Assembly: GCA_902557775.1 (NCBI GenBank)
Contig: CACEBD010000001.1
Location: 62,001-126,000, forward strand
Length of the DNA: 64,000 bases
Source of the DNA: an uncultured Pelagibacteraceae bacterium
Lineage (GTDB): Bacteria; Pseudomonadota; Alphaproteobacteria; Pelagibacterales; Pelagibacteraceae
Direction: 5' to 3'
Shown here: positions 1 to 12,152 of the stretch, piece by piece
Position numbering within the stretch: position 1 is the stretch's first letter
Layout of the letters: every line of letters begins with the position of its first letter
Notes under the pieces: model-generated
The model's input: the letters and a program-made list of their open reading frames with translations, nothing else
Told to the model about the DNA's origin: nothing
Databases searched by the model: none
Made by a program: the position numbers and the translations under genes

Positions 1-1470
<1,470 letters not shown>

Positions 1471-1471
<1 letters not shown>

Positions 1472-3000
1472 TATTTTTTATTTTTTTTATGTTCTTCGAT
1501 AATTTGAATTAATAATTTTTCCGTACTCTCTTCAAGTTTTCCAGATGATTGAATTTGATCAATAATTTTAGGTTGTTCAGATTTAATTTTGTCAAGAATT
1601 TCAATTTCAAATTTTTTTATTTTCGGTAGATCTACATCATCCAAAAAACCTTTTACTCCTGTAAATACTGATATTACTTGCTCAGCTACTGTCATGGGGG
1701 AATATTGGTCTTGCTTTAATAATTCTGTTAATTTAGCTCCTCGATTAAGCAATTGTTGAGTCGAAGCGTCAAGATCTGAGCCAAATTGTGCAAAGGCTGC
1801 CATTTCCCTATATTGTGCCAGTTCTAATTTGATAGAGCCAGCAACCTTTTTCATAGCTTTTGTTTGAGCAGCAGACCCAACTCTAGAAACAGATAAACCA
1901 ACGTTAACTGCAGGGCGTATTCCTTGATTGAATAATTCAGTTTCTAAAAAAATCTGTCCGTCTGTAATTGAAATTACGTTAGTGGGTATATATGCGGATA
2001 CATCGCCTGCTTGCGTTTCTATTATTGGCAAAGCTGTTAAAGATCCTCCACCACTTTTGTCATTTAACTTAGCAGCTCTTTCTAATAATCTGCTATGTAA
2101 ATAAAAAACGTCCCCAGGATATGCCTCTCTTCCAGGAGGTCGTCTTAGTAAAAGGGACATTTGTCTATATGCAACAGCTTGTTTTGATAAATCATCATAA
2201 ATTATCAACGCATGCATTCCGTTATCTCTAAAATATTCACCAATAGTACATCCTGTATAAGGAGCTAAAAATTGCAGTGGAGCGGAGTCTGACGCTGTTG
2301 CCGCAACAATAGTGGTATATTTTAGTGCACCAGCTTCCTCCAAAGTTTTAGTTATTTGAGCAACTGTAGAACGTTTTTGTCCTATGGCTACATAAACACA
2401 ATATAATTTTTTCTTTTCGTTAGTCGACTCGTTTACTTTTTTTTGATTTATAATTGCATCAATTGCTACTGCTGTTTTACCAGTTTGTCTGTCTCCTATT
2501 ATCAATTCTCTTTGGCCTCTTCCAATAGGAATGAGTGAGTCTATTGATTTCAATCCCGTTTGCATTGGTTCGTTAACTGATTGTCTTGGAATAATTCCAG
2601 GTGCTTTAACCTCTACACGTTTTCTATTTTTTGCTGATAATGCTCCTTTTCCATCAATAGGATTTCCTAATCCATCAACTACTCTTCCTAAAAGCTCTTT
2701 ACCAACAGGAACATCTACTATTGCGTTAGTTCTCTTGATTGTATCTCCTTCTTTTATATTTCTGTCATCACCAAAAATTACTACACCAACATTATCGTTT
2801 TCTAAATTTAACGCCATTCCCTTGGAGCCATCTTCAAATTCAACCATTTCACCTGCTTGAACATTATCTAAGCCATAAACTCTTGCAATACCGTCTCCAA
2901 CTGATAAAACTTTTCCTATTTCAGAAACTTCAGCTTTCTCACCAAAATTTTTTATCTGATCTTTTAATAATTTTGTTACTTCAGAAGGGTTGATTGTCAT
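1471..3000 (-). CDS. atpA: ATP synthase F1 subunit alpha
   Basis: The alpha subunit is the non-catalytic nucleotide-binding partner of beta in the F1 hexamer. At 509 residues it has the usual length. Walker A GDRQTGKT is at residues 169-176, and the conserved [23 protein letters not shown] region follows near residue 290. It sits one base after the atpH stop and overlaps atpG by one base, inside a single atp operon. Nothing looks damaged. Confidence 0.98.
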
Positions 3001-3001
3001 T

Positions 3002-3559
3002 TTAGTTTTCTAACATTTTTTGTTCGTATTTTTTTAATTTATTTTTTATAGAGGTATCTATCATAAAGCTTCCTAATTGTAGTTTTAATCCCCCGATTAA
3101 CTCTTTATCTAATATATACTCAAATTTAAGGGTTGAGCCCATCGTAACTGATAAATCTTTTCTTATTTTTTCAAGTTCAGGTTGAGACAATTCCTTCGAT
3201 GAGATTAATGATGCTTTTACTTCACCTCTTTTTCTTGAACATAATTTTAAAAAACTTTCAAATATTTTTTTCACAAAAAAAATTCTTCTTTTTTCAATTA
3301 ATAATAGGAAGAAATTTTTTAAATTTTTAGAAAACTCAAGTTTCTCAGCCAATAGATTTATTACTTTGCCTTGTTCAATTGTGTTTTGGGTAGGGTCTTT
3401 TATAAAATTTTTTGTTTCGTAACTTGAAGTTAAAAGTAGCTGAAATTTATTTACATCAGCTTCTACTTTTTCCAATTCATTAGCGTCTTTTGATACCTCA
3501 AATAAAGCGCGTGAATACCTTTCTGAAGTTTCTGTTGAGAAAGATTTGTTTGTACTCAT
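3002..3559 (-). CDS. atpH: ATP synthase F1 subunit delta
   Basis: The delta subunit (OSCP homologue) joins the F1 head to the peripheral stalk. The protein has 185 residues, standard for the family. The N-terminal [14 protein letters not shown] segment and the C-terminal sheet region ([23 protein letters not shown]) are characteristic. It is the first atp gene here and follows an 81-base gap after priA, so a promoter for the F1 genes probably lies in 3560-3640. F0 genes are not in the window, as expected because alphaproteobacteria keep them at a separate locus. Confidence 0.95.
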   Translation of the reverse strand: MSTNKSFSTETSERYSRALFEVSKDANELEKVEADVNKFQLLLTSSYETKNFIKDPTQNTIEQGKVINLLAEKLEFSKNLKNFFLLLIEKRRIFFVKKIFESFLKLCSRKRGEVKASLISSKELSQPELEKIRKDLSVTMGSTLKFEYILDKELIGGLKLQLGSFMIDTSIKNKLKKYEQKMLEN

Positions 3560-3640
3560 TTTTTGTTGTTTGAATATATTGTGAAATTATGCACTGGTCG
3601 TATCATAAGAGTATATCTTGATCAAGTTGGCAATTATGGA
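3560..3640 (-). promoter_or_regulatory. Probable promoter region of the F1 ATPase operon
   Basis: This 81-base gap is among the few real gaps in the 26-kb minus-strand run. Read on the minus strand it holds a TTGATCAA palindrome followed by AT-rich segments resembling -10 boxes (TATACT, TATGAT). No clean -35/-10 pair with 16-18-base spacing stands out, so the exact promoter is not assigned. No terminator hairpin is visible. Confidence 0.35.
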
Positions 3641-5584
3641 CTAAGCAAAGTTAATAGGATCAACATCAACCATAAGTTTAATTTTGGGTGAGATTTTAAG
3701 CCTATTTAGTACATTTGCGATTTTTTTCTGCATAAGAAACCGATTATTGAACTTTATCAATAATCTAGACCTAAAGTTTTTTTTAATCTTTAGTAGGGGT
3801 GAGTCTACTGGTCCAAGAACTTCAAGATCGTTGATTTGTTTTAGTTTAAGTTTAACTTCTTTAGCTCCTTGCAAACTTAAGCTTCTATCTTTTGAAGAAA
3901 TGATAATTGAAATGAGTCTTATAAAAGGAGGTAGTTTATTTTTTTTTCTTAAAAAAAGCTCATTTTTTAAAAGTTCTTCAGATTTATTTTCAATCAAATC
4001 ATTAAGTGTAGTATCTTGTGGTGTTAGTGTTTGGTAAATTATAAGAGACTCTTGACTAAAACGTCCAGCTCTTCCACTTAATTGATGATACAGTTGAATG
4101 TTTTTCTCAGTAGCTCGAAGATCATAACCTCTTCCTGAAAAATCAGCATCGATAACAATTATACAATTTAGTCTTGGAAAATTAAAACCTTTTGAAATCA
4201 TCTGAGTTCCAACTAAAATATCAATTTTATTTTTATATATCTCATTAAATAAGGTTTTTGTTTTCTCTTTAGTTTTTAAATAATCACTTGAGAATATTCT
4301 TGCTTTTTTATTTGGGAATATTTCTTTTACCTCTTCAAATATTTTCTCTACGCCAGGTCCATACATTATAAATTCACAATTTCCACTCGATTGACATTTT
4401 GTTTTTAAATCTTTTTGAAAAGAACAATGGTGGCAGATTGCCTTATTCTTTAATTTATGAAAAGTTAAGTATAATGAACAATTAGAACAAACTTGTTTAT
4501 ATCCACATTTTTTGCAAATCAAATATGGAGAATAACCTCTTCTATTAATAAAAAATAATACTTGATCACCCTTATTAAGATAGGTTTTTACTAAATCTAC
4601 TGTCTCTTTTGCAACATATTTTTCTTTAATTTTATTAATATTTAAATTTATTATTTTTGTTTTTGGTAATGGATAATTTTCAAATCTTTTGTGTATATTA
4701 ATATGCCTATATTTTTTATTGAGAATATTATTATATGTTTCAATAGATGGTACAGATGTAACAAGATGAATTGGAATTTTTTCAAAACTAGCTCTCGATA
4801 TAGCCATATCCCTAGCGTTGTAGATTACACCTTCGTCTTGTTTGTAGGAGGAATCATGCTCTTCATCTACTATTATTATGCCGAGTTTTTTAAAAGGTAA
4901 TAATAAAGCTGATCTTGCACCAACCAAAATTTTTATATTATTATTTATTACTCCTTTCCATATGATTCTTTTTTGTTTTGGCGTGATCTTTGAATGCCAT
5001 ACAGCTGGTTCAAAACCAAAGTATTCTTCAAATCTTGATTTAAAGTCGTTTGTTAAAAATATTTCCGGTAATAATACAAGAGCTTGATAATTTTTTTTAA
5101 TAATCTTTTTAATTCTCTCAAAATAAACCAAGGTTTTTCCAGATCCGGTTGTGCCTTGTAATACCGAAACATTAAATCCTGTATTTTTTGTCTCAAGAAA
5201 CTTTAGTGCTTGTAGTTGTTCTTTATTAAGTATGAACTTTTTTGTTTTATTTATTATAGAATTGTTAAAAATATCTTCTTTTTTTAAAAATCTATCTGGA
5301 TTACCTATAACCATTTTTAAAACAAGTCCAATAGGAACCATATTGTAAGATGAAAACCATTCAATAAAATCTATTAATTTTTTATCTATAGAAAATTTAG
5401 TTTTTCTTTTGATTAACTTAAGTTTAATATTTTGTGGCTCAGAATATTTATTTTTCCAGATAACGCCTATTTCTTTTTTTAATCCAAAAGGAACCTCTAC
5501 AAGATCTCCAATTTTACAATCATTGCTTGATTTGTACGTAAAAGGGAAATTGAAAACTTTAGGCAGCAATACTTGTGCTTTCAT
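3641..5584 (-). CDS. priA: Primosomal replication restart helicase PriA
   Basis: PriA is a 3'-to-5' DNA helicase that recognises stalled forks and reloads the replisome. The protein has 647 residues, shorter than the roughly 730 of E. coli. An N-terminal DNA-binding region is followed by Walker A GTTGSGKT (144-151) and a DEEH box. The zinc-binding insertion has paired cysteines (CKKCGYKQVCSNC, then CHHC and CQSSGNC). The C-terminal helicase part includes GTQMISKGFNFPRL and the HQLSGRAGR motif VI. It lies between lpdA and atpH, a common alphaproteobacterial neighbourhood. Confidence 0.95.
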   Translation of the reverse strand: MKAQVLLPKVFNFPFTYKSSNDCKIGDLVEVPFGLKKEIGVIWKNKYSEPQNIKLKLIKRKTKFSIDKKLIDFIEWFSSYNMVPIGLVLKMVIGNPDRFLKKEDIFNNSIINKTKKFILNKEQLQALKFLETKNTGFNVSVLQGTTGSGKTLVYFERIKKIIKKNYQALVLLPEIFLTNDFKSRFEEYFGFEPAVWHSKITPKQKRIIWKGVINNNIKILVGARSALLLPFKKLGIIIVDEEHDSSYKQDEGVIYNARDMAISRASFEKIPIHLVTSVPSIETYNNILNKKYRHINIHKRFENYPLPKTKIINLNINKIKEKYVAKETVDLVKTYLNKGDQVLFFINRRGYSPYLICKKCGYKQVCSNCSLYLTFHKLKNKAICHHCSFQKDLKTKCQSSGNCEFIMYGPGVEKIFEEVKEIFPNKKARIFSSDYLKTKEKTKTLFNEIYKNKIDILVGTQMISKGFNFPRLNCIIVIDADFSGRGYDLRATEKNIQLYHQLSGRAGRFSQESLIIYQTLTPQDTTLNDLIENKSEELLKNELFLRKKNKLPPFIRLISIIISSKDRSLSLQGAKEVKLKLKQINDLEVLGPVDSPLLKIKKNFRSRLLIKFNNRFLMQKKIANVLNRLKISPKIKLMVDVDPINFA

Positions 5585-5612
5585 ATGACGATAGTATTAG
5601 AATTTTTTTTAT

Positions 5613-7013
5613 TTAAAAATGAATTGGTCTTTTATCAACAGCTAATGCTGCCTCTTTTATGGCCTCTGTGTGAGTTGGGTGTGCGTGACACGTTCTAGCA
5701 ATATCCTCGGCACTCGCACCAAATTCCATAGCCAAAGCCATTTCTGCAATCATATCCCCGCAATGTGGACCAATTATATGTACACCTAGAACTTTATCTG
5801 TTTTGCTGTCTGCTAAAATTTTTACAAATCCCTCTGTTTCATTGTTTACCTTGGCTCTTGAATTAGCCATAAAAGGAAATTTTCCAACTTTATAACTTCT
5901 GTTCTCACTCTTTAATTGCTCCTCTGTTTTACCAACTGTAGCTACTTCCGGTGCAGTGTAAATTACTCCTGGGATTACATCATAATTTACATGACCAGCT
6001 TGACCAGCTAAAATTTCAGCAACTGCTATGCCTTCCTCTTCGGCTTTGTGGGCTAACATTGGCCCTTTTATTACGTCACCAATAGCATAAATATTTTTGA
6101 TAGAAGTTTGTAATTTTTCATTAACCTCAATTCTTCCTTTTGCATCTTTTTTTACACCTACTTTTGCTAGATTAAGACCCTCTGTATAAGGCTTACGACC
6201 AACTGAAACTAAAACTTTATCGAAATCTGCTGTTTCGTTTTTCGAGTTTTTTATATCTGTAAAATTGATAGATACTCCTGAGCCTTTTTTTTTTACTGAG
6301 TTTACTTTTGAACCTAATTTAAATTTTATACCTTGTTTGATCAAAATTTTTTTAAACTCATTAGAAATTTCTCTGTCCATCCCAGGTGTTATATGATCTA
6401 GGTATTCTATCACAGTAACTTCTGAACCTAGTCTAGACCAAACGGAACCCATCTCTAAACCTATATATCCACCTCCAATTACTGCTAATTTTTTTGGTAC
6501 ACTATTAAGAGATAATGCGCCAGTTGAAGAAATTATATTATGTTCATCAATTTCTATGCCTGGTAATGAAACCACTTGGGATCCTGTTGCTATTACGATA
6601 TTTTTAGACTTATAATTTGTTTTTTTGTTATTATCGTAAACAAGTATATCATTTTTTGAAAACAATACCCCTTTACCTTTTATGTATGTTACTTTGTTTT
6701 TTTTGAATAAAAACTCAACACCTTTGGTAAGTACCTGTATCGATTTATTTTTATTAGACATCATTTTTTCAATATTAAGTTTGATGCCTTCAATTTCTAT
6801 ACCTTGCTGGTTGAAATCTTTTTTTGCTTTGTGAAAATTTTCTGAAAGATTTAATAAGCTTTTCGAGGGAATACAACCTACGTTAAGACAAGTTCCTCCT
6901 AAAGCTCCTCTCGACTCTATACAAGCTGTTTTAAGACCTAATTGAGCAGCTCTGATTGCACAAACGTAGCCGCCAGGGCCGCCACCGATAACTACTAAAT
7001 CAAAATTATCCAT
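5613..7013 (-). CDS. lpdA: Dihydrolipoyl dehydrogenase (E3)
   Basis: E3 reoxidises dihydrolipoamide with NAD+ in 2-oxoacid dehydrogenase complexes. The protein has 466 residues. It shows the FAD dinucleotide fold near the N-terminus (VVIGGGPGGY), the redox disulfide motif GGTCLNVGCIPSK, the NAD-binding GGGYIGLEMG, and the C-terminal HAHPTHTE with the catalytic His-Glu pair. It starts one base before the sucB stop side of the operon, directly downstream of sucAB, so it most likely serves 2-oxoglutarate dehydrogenase. Use by other complexes cannot be excluded. Confidence 0.96.
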   Translation of the reverse strand: MDNFDLVVIGGGPGGYVCAIRAAQLGLKTACIESRGALGGTCLNVGCIPSKSLLNLSENFHKAKKDFNQQGIEIEGIKLNIEKMMSNKNKSIQVLTKGVEFLFKKNKVTYIKGKGVLFSKNDILVYDNNKKTNYKSKNIVIATGSQVVSLPGIEIDEHNIISSTGALSLNSVPKKLAVIGGGYIGLEMGSVWSRLGSEVTVIEYLDHITPGMDREISNEFKKILIKQGIKFKLGSKVNSVKKKGSGVSINFTDIKNSKNETADFDKVLVSVGRKPYTEGLNLAKVGVKKDAKGRIEVNEKLQTSIKNIYAIGDVIKGPMLAHKAEEEGIAVAEILAGQAGHVNYDVIPGVIYTAPEVATVGKTEEQLKSENRSYKVGKFPFMANSRAKVNNETEGFVKILADSKTDKVLGVHIIGPHCGDMIAEMALAMEFGASAEDIARTCHAHPTHTEAIKEAALAVDKRPIHF

Positions 7014-7014
7014 A

Positions 7015-8355
7015 TCAAATATTTAAAAAAAGTCTTTTAGGTTGCTCTAAAGATTCTTTAAGAATCTTTAGAAATGACACTGCTTCTTTTCCATCAATTA
7101 TTCGATGGTCGTACGACAATGCTAAATACATAACAGGCCTAACTTCTACATTTCCATTTATAACGACTGGTCTTTCAATAATATTATGCATGCCAAGTAC
7201 AGCAGATTGAGGAGGGTTTAAAATAGGTGTAGACAACATTGAGCCATAGATTCCTCCGTTAGTAATTGTAAACGTTCCTCCTTGCAAATCTTCTATTGTA
7301 ATTTTTCCATCTCTGGCTTTCTTTCCTAACTCACCAATATTTTTCTCAATATCAGAAAATGACATTTCATCAGTTTCTCTTAAAACAGGAACCACTAAGC
7401 CTCTATCAGTTCCAACGGCAATGCTAATATTGTAATAATTCTTATAAACTATTTCATCACCTTGAATTTCTGCATTGATTGAAGGATAATTTTTAAGTCC
7501 AATAACGCAAGCCTTTACAAAAAAAGACATAAAACCAAGTTTTACTCCAAAGTTTTTTTGAAATTCTTCTTTATATTGATTTCTCATAGAGATCACTTCA
7601 CTCATATCCACCTCATTAAAGGTCGTTAACATTGCTGCATTTTCTTGAGCTTCTTTTAGTCTTTTAGCTATTGTCAATCTTAACCTTGTCATTTTCACAC
7701 GTTCTTCGGGGCCATGTTGTATTTTTCTTTCAGAAGGAGATGGTTTTGAGCCCATCAGAGTCATTATATCTTCCTTTAAAATTATTCCATTTTTTCCAGT
7801 TCCTTTTATTTTATTTATATCTACATTTGCTTCACTTGCCATTTTTCGAGCAGCAGGAGAAATTTTCGTTTCTGTATTTTTAGGTTTTACTTTCTTTTGT
7901 GGCTGCTTTTCCTCATGAACTTCGTCTAAGATTAATGGCTCTGTCTCATCAACAATGCTTTCTTTCTCTAACTTTAATACCGGTTCTGAAATTTTTGATT
8001 TATCTATTTTTTTTGCTAAGGGTTTGCTTTTTTGCTCAGATAGTTTTATTTCTTTCATAGCTGATTTTTTTGGTGGACTATAATCTTTGATTTCATTTGA
8101 TTTGGATAGGTCTTGATTAGAGTTATTAATTGTTCCTAGTAATGATCCAACATTTACAGTCTCTCCTTCTTTGACCGTAATTGTGCCAAGAACCCCGTTA
8201 ATTGGAGCTGGTACCTCAACATTAACTTTATCTGTTTCTAATTCAACTATAGGCTCATCTGCTACAACTTTCTCTCCTTGAGATTTTAACCACTTTGATA
8301 CAGTTGCCTCTGTGACTGACTCGCCTAATGTGGGAACTGTTATTTTTTCTGACAT
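7015..8355 (-). CDS. sucB: 2-Oxoglutarate dehydrogenase E2, dihydrolipoamide succinyltransferase
   Basis: E2 transfers the succinyl group from lipoamide to CoA and forms the core of the complex. The protein has 446 residues. There is one lipoyl domain with the lipoylation lysine in [15 protein letters not shown], then a charged flexible linker, the peripheral subunit-binding domain ([20 protein letters not shown]), and the acyltransferase domain ending with [12 protein letters not shown], which holds the catalytic His and Asp. It follows sucA without a gap and precedes lpdA by one base. Confidence 0.97.
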   Translation of the reverse strand: MSEKITVPTLGESVTEATVSKWLKSQGEKVVADEPIVELETDKVNVEVPAPINGVLGTITVKEGETVNVGSLLGTINNSNQDLSKSNEIKDYSPPKKSAMKEIKLSEQKSKPLAKKIDKSKISEPVLKLEKESIVDETEPLILDEVHEEKQPQKKVKPKNTETKISPAARKMASEANVDINKIKGTGKNGIILKEDIMTLMGSKPSPSERKIQHGPEERVKMTRLRLTIAKRLKEAQENAAMLTTFNEVDMSEVISMRNQYKEEFQKNFGVKLGFMSFFVKACVIGLKNYPSINAEIQGDEIVYKNYYNISIAVGTDRGLVVPVLRETDEMSFSDIEKNIGELGKKARDGKITIEDLQGGTFTITNGGIYGSMLSTPILNPPQSAVLGMHNIIERPVVINGNVEVRPVMYLALSYDHRIIDGKEAVSFLKILKESLEQPKRLFLNI

Positions 8356-11244
8356 TTAATTCTTAAGTATCTTTTCTAATATTTCTTTTTGTTGTGCAAG
8401 ATGTTTATTCGCATTTCCAGTCGCAGTAGAGGAAGATGCCTTTCTTCCTACATATTTTACGTTGATATCTTTAAAATTTATCATTTCAAGCGTTCTATCA
8501 ATGTAATTTCGCATAGCATTCCATGCTCCCATGTTTTTAGGTTCTTCTTGGCACCATACAAATTTTGCCTTCTTATATCTTTTTAATACATTAGCTAAAG
8601 TTTTTGCAGGGAACGGGTAAAGTTGTTCAAGCCTTATGAAAACTACATCATTTTTTTTTGACTTCTCTCTAGCCTCGATTAAATCGTAATAAATTTTACC
8701 TGAACACATAACAACTTTTTTTATTTTTTTATCTTTTTCAAGTGAAATAAGTTTATTTTCCTCAAAATATGCATCGTCCTCTAAAACTCTGTGAAAAGAG
8801 CTTTTAGATGTAAACTCAGAGATATTTGAAATACATCGTTTGTGTCTTAGTAAAGATTTTGGTGTCATTATTATTAAAGGTTTTCTAAATTCTCTGTGCA
8901 TCTGTCTCCTTAAAACGTGGAAATAATTTGATGGAGTTGTGCAATTTACTATTTGGATATTTTCTCCAGCACAAAGTTGAAGAAACCGTTCAAGCCTAGC
9001 TGAAGAGTGTTCAGGACCTTGCCCCTCATATCCATGAGGCAATAACATTACAAGTCCGCTGGCTCTTCCCCATTTTGACTCTGACGATGTAATAAATTGA
9101 TCTATAATTACCTGACCTCCGTTAGCAAAATCGCCAAATTGAGCTTCCCAAAGTACCAATGTTTCTGGCTCAGACAATGAGTAGCCAAACTCAAATCCTA
9201 AAACTGCAAGTTCAGAGAGCAAACTATCTATAACTTCAAATTTCATTTGACCTTTTTCAATATTATTTACTGGAATAAATCTTTCATGATTTTCTTGATT
9301 TCTCAAAATTGCGTGTCTTTGACTAAAAGTTCCCCTTCCCGAGTCTTGACCAGATAATCTTACAGAAAATCCCTCAGTTAGTAGCGTACCTATTGCTAAA
9401 CTTTCTGCCGAGGACCAATCAAGTTTTCCTTTTGATAACATTTGATTTCTTGCGTCAAACACCTTTTTGAGTGTTTTATGGGCGTTAAAATTAGTAGGTA
9501 TTTTAAATATTTTTTTACCTACGCTTTTTAGTTTTACCTTGTCAACTCCACTCACACCACGTTTATCTTTACCTAGTCCAGGTTTAAATCTTGACCATGC
9601 TCCGTCAAACCATTTTAATTCTGATTTGTAGTTTTTAGATATACCAAATTCTTTTTCTAAATATTTTTTAAAATCTATTTTTTCGTTTTGTAATTTTTCA
9701 TCTGAAGTTAACCCCTCAGAAGTTAATTTTTTTCCATATATACTTAATGTAGTCGGATGAGATCTAATTTTTTTATACATAATTGGTTGAGTAAACGACG
9801 GCTCATCTCCCTCGTTGTGTCCAAAACGCCTGTAACAAACCATATCGATAACAACGTCACGGTTAAATTTCTGCCTATACTCGGTTGCGATTTTAGCACA
9901 ATGCACAACAGCTTCAGGATCATCACCATTTACATGAAAAATTGGAGCTTGAGCGATTTTGGCAACATCTGATGGGTAAGGTGAAGACCTTGCAAACCTT
10001 GGCGCTGTTGTAAAACCTATTTGATTATTAACAATTATATGTATAGTCCCACCAATGTTGTGTCCTGGCAATCCTGACATTGCAAAACATTCGGCTACTA
10101 TCCCTTGTCCTGCAAATGCAGCATCGCCGTGCATTAGTACTGGAATAACTTTTTTTCTTTCTTTGTCTTTATGAAAAAATTGTTTTGCTCGTACTTGACC
10201 TAGGACTACAGGATTTACTGCTTCAAGATGTGAAGGATTATCAGTTAAACTAATATGCACTGAATTGCCATCAAATTCCCTATTTGATGACGCTCCAAGA
10301 TGATATTTTACATCGCCCTCAAAATCTTTACTTGCACTTACTGATTTACCAAAAAACTCACTAAAAATTGCTCTAAAAGGTTTTCCCATAACATTAGCAA
10401 GCACATTTAATCTACCTCTATGCGGCATTCCAATCTTAATTTCTTTTGCTCCTAGGCTTCCACCTCTTTTAATAATTTGTTCCAAAGCTGGTATGAGCGA
10501 CTCTCCACCATCTAGACCAAATCTTTTTGTTCCTACAAACTTTACATGTAAATATTTTTCAAAACCTTCAGCTTGAATTATTTTGTTTAAAATAGCCTTC
10601 TTTCCATTTTCTGTAAAAGAAATATCTTTTTCAGGGCCTTCGATTCTATTTCTAATCCAAGCTTTTTCATCTGGATCTCCCATATGCATAAATTCATATC
10701 CGATTGTGGAACAATAAGTTTTTTTCAAAATTTTAAGAATTTGATTTAAATCTGCGTACTGAAGCCCTAACACACCATCTAGAAAAATTTTTCTGTTATA
10801 ATCATTTTTTGAGAAACCATAACTTTCTGGTTTTAATTCGGAGTGCTCTTCTTTTTTTTGAATTGATAGTGGATCTAAATTGGCAATTAAATGCCCTCTA
10901 ATTCTATAAGCTCTAATCAGCATTATAGCACGAACAGAGTCTTTTGAAGCAACCTTAATCGAGTCTAATTTTAATTCTTCGTTTTGTTTATCGTCTATTT
11001 TATCTGGAGATACTATTGGTTTAAATATCTTAATTTTTTTTTCCGGCGACCAGCTTGGACCGTTTAAATCACTTAAAATTAATTTTTCATCATCGCTTAA
11101 ACCGTCAAAAAATTTCTGCCAACCTTCCGGCAAAGAGTTGCGATCTGATAAATAATCAGAATAAAGTTGGTTTATAAATTCAGAATTAATACCTGATAAA
11201 AAAGACGTTTTTTTGAAAGTTATATTATTATCTGAAGAAGACAT
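8356..11244 (-). CDS. sucA: 2-Oxoglutarate dehydrogenase E1
   Basis: E1 is the thiamine-diphosphate enzyme that decarboxylates 2-oxoglutarate in the TCA cycle. The protein has 962 residues, within the usual 930-1000. The N-terminal FLSGINSEFINQLYSDYL segment is the E2-binding region of this family. The thiamine-binding domain shows GMPHRGRLNVLANV and HGDAAFAGQGIVAE, and the C-terminal half has the pyrimidine-binding and transketolase-like parts (LLPHGYEGQGPEHSSARLER). It follows sucD after 32 bases and is butted to sucB. Confidence 0.98.
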   Translation of the reverse strand: MSSSDNNITFKKTSFLSGINSEFINQLYSDYLSDRNSLPEGWQKFFDGLSDDEKLILSDLNGPSWSPEKKIKIFKPIVSPDKIDDKQNEELKLDSIKVASKDSVRAIMLIRAYRIRGHLIANLDPLSIQKKEEHSELKPESYGFSKNDYNRKIFLDGVLGLQYADLNQILKILKKTYCSTIGYEFMHMGDPDEKAWIRNRIEGPEKDISFTENGKKAILNKIIQAEGFEKYLHVKFVGTKRFGLDGGESLIPALEQIIKRGGSLGAKEIKIGMPHRGRLNVLANVMGKPFRAIFSEFFGKSVSASKDFEGDVKYHLGASSNREFDGNSVHISLTDNPSHLEAVNPVVLGQVRAKQFFHKDKERKKVIPVLMHGDAAFAGQGIVAECFAMSGLPGHNIGGTIHIIVNNQIGFTTAPRFARSSPYPSDVAKIAQAPIFHVNGDDPEAVVHCAKIATEYRQKFNRDVVIDMVCYRRFGHNEGDEPSFTQPIMYKKIRSHPTTLSIYGKKLTSEGLTSDEKLQNEKIDFKKYLEKEFGISKNYKSELKWFDGAWSRFKPGLGKDKRGVSGVDKVKLKSVGKKIFKIPTNFNAHKTLKKVFDARNQMLSKGKLDWSSAESLAIGTLLTEGFSVRLSGQDSGRGTFSQRHAILRNQENHERFIPVNNIEKGQMKFEVIDSLLSELAVLGFEFGYSLSEPETLVLWEAQFGDFANGGQVIIDQFITSSESKWGRASGLVMLLPHGYEGQGPEHSSARLERFLQLCAGENIQIVNCTTPSNYFHVLRRQMHREFRKPLIIMTPKSLLRHKRCISNISEFTSKSSFHRVLEDDAYFEENKLISLEKDKKIKKVVMCSGKIYYDLIEAREKSKKNDVVFIRLEQLYPFPAKTLANVLKRYKKAKFVWCQEEPKNMGAWNAMRNYIDRTLEMINFKDINVKYVGRKASSSTATGNANKHLAQQKEILEKILKN

Positions 11245-11276
11245 TAATGATTTATTTTAACATAAATTAAAAAAAA

Positions 11277-12152
11277 TCAACTATTAAGTTTGTCAAATAG
11301 TGTTTTACCAATATCTGCGGGAGATTTTGAGATAATAATTCCTGCAGATTTCATGATTTCAATTTTTTCTTCTGCTCCACCTTTGCCTCCTGAAATAATT
11401 GCTCCTGCATGACCCATTCTTCTACCTGGCGGTGCTGTTAATCCAGCAATAAAACCTACCATTGGTTTTTTTATCTTTTCTCTTTTTAAAAATTCAGCGG
11501 CCTCTTCCTCTGCAGAACCACCTATTTCTCCGATCATAATTATTGATTTGGTATCGTCATCTTTTAAAAATAATTCTAAACAATCAATAAAATTAGTTCC
11601 ATTAATTGGATCGCCACCGATTCCTATGCAAGTTGACTGGCCCATTCCATTTAAAGAAGTTTGTGCAACAGCTTCATATGTAAGCGTTCCTGATCTTGAC
11701 ACAATACCAACCGATCCCTTTTTATGAATGCTTCCAGGCATTATTCCTATTTTACATTCATCTGGAGTGATAATTCCAGGACAGTTTGGTCCAATTAATC
11801 TTGATTTGCTTTTACTTAATTTTTTTTTTACTTTTAACATGTCTATGACAGGAATGCCTTCTGTTATACAAATGATTAATTCAATTTCAGCTTCTATTGC
11901 TTCAATTATAGCTGCTGCTGCGAACTTTGGTGGAACATAAATCATTGACGCTGTAGCAGAAGTTTTTTCTTTAGCTTCATAAACTGTATTAAAAACCGGA
12001 AGATTTAAATGTTTTTGACCTCCTTTTTTAGGTGTAACACCTCCTACCAATTTCGTTCCATATTCTATAGCCTGGGTAGAGTGGAAAGTACCATGGTGAC
12101 CGGTAAATCCCTGACAAATTACTTTTGTATTTTTATTTACTAGAACTGACAT
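11277..12152 (-). CDS. sucD: Succinyl-CoA synthetase subunit alpha
   Basis: With SucC this enzyme converts succinyl-CoA, phosphate and a nucleoside diphosphate to succinate, CoA and NTP. The protein has 291 residues. The CoA-binding Rossmann part ([24 protein letters not shown]) is N-terminal. The phosphorylated active-site histidine is in RRMGHAGAI near the C-terminus. Its start overlaps the sucC stop by one base (12152). Confidence 0.98.
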   Translation of the reverse strand: MSVLVNKNTKVICQGFTGHHGTFHSTQAIEYGTKLVGGVTPKKGGQKHLNLPVFNTVYEAKEKTSATASMIYVPPKFAAAAIIEAIEAEIELIICITEGIPVIDMLKVKKKLSKSKSRLIGPNCPGIITPDECKIGIMPGSIHKKGSVGIVSRSGTLTYEAVAQTSLNGMGQSTCIGIGGDPINGTNFIDCLELFLKDDDTKSIIMIGEIGGSAEEEAAEFLKREKIKKPMVGFIAGLTAPPGRRMGHAGAIISGGKGGAEEKIEIMKSAGIIISKSPADIGKTLFDKLNS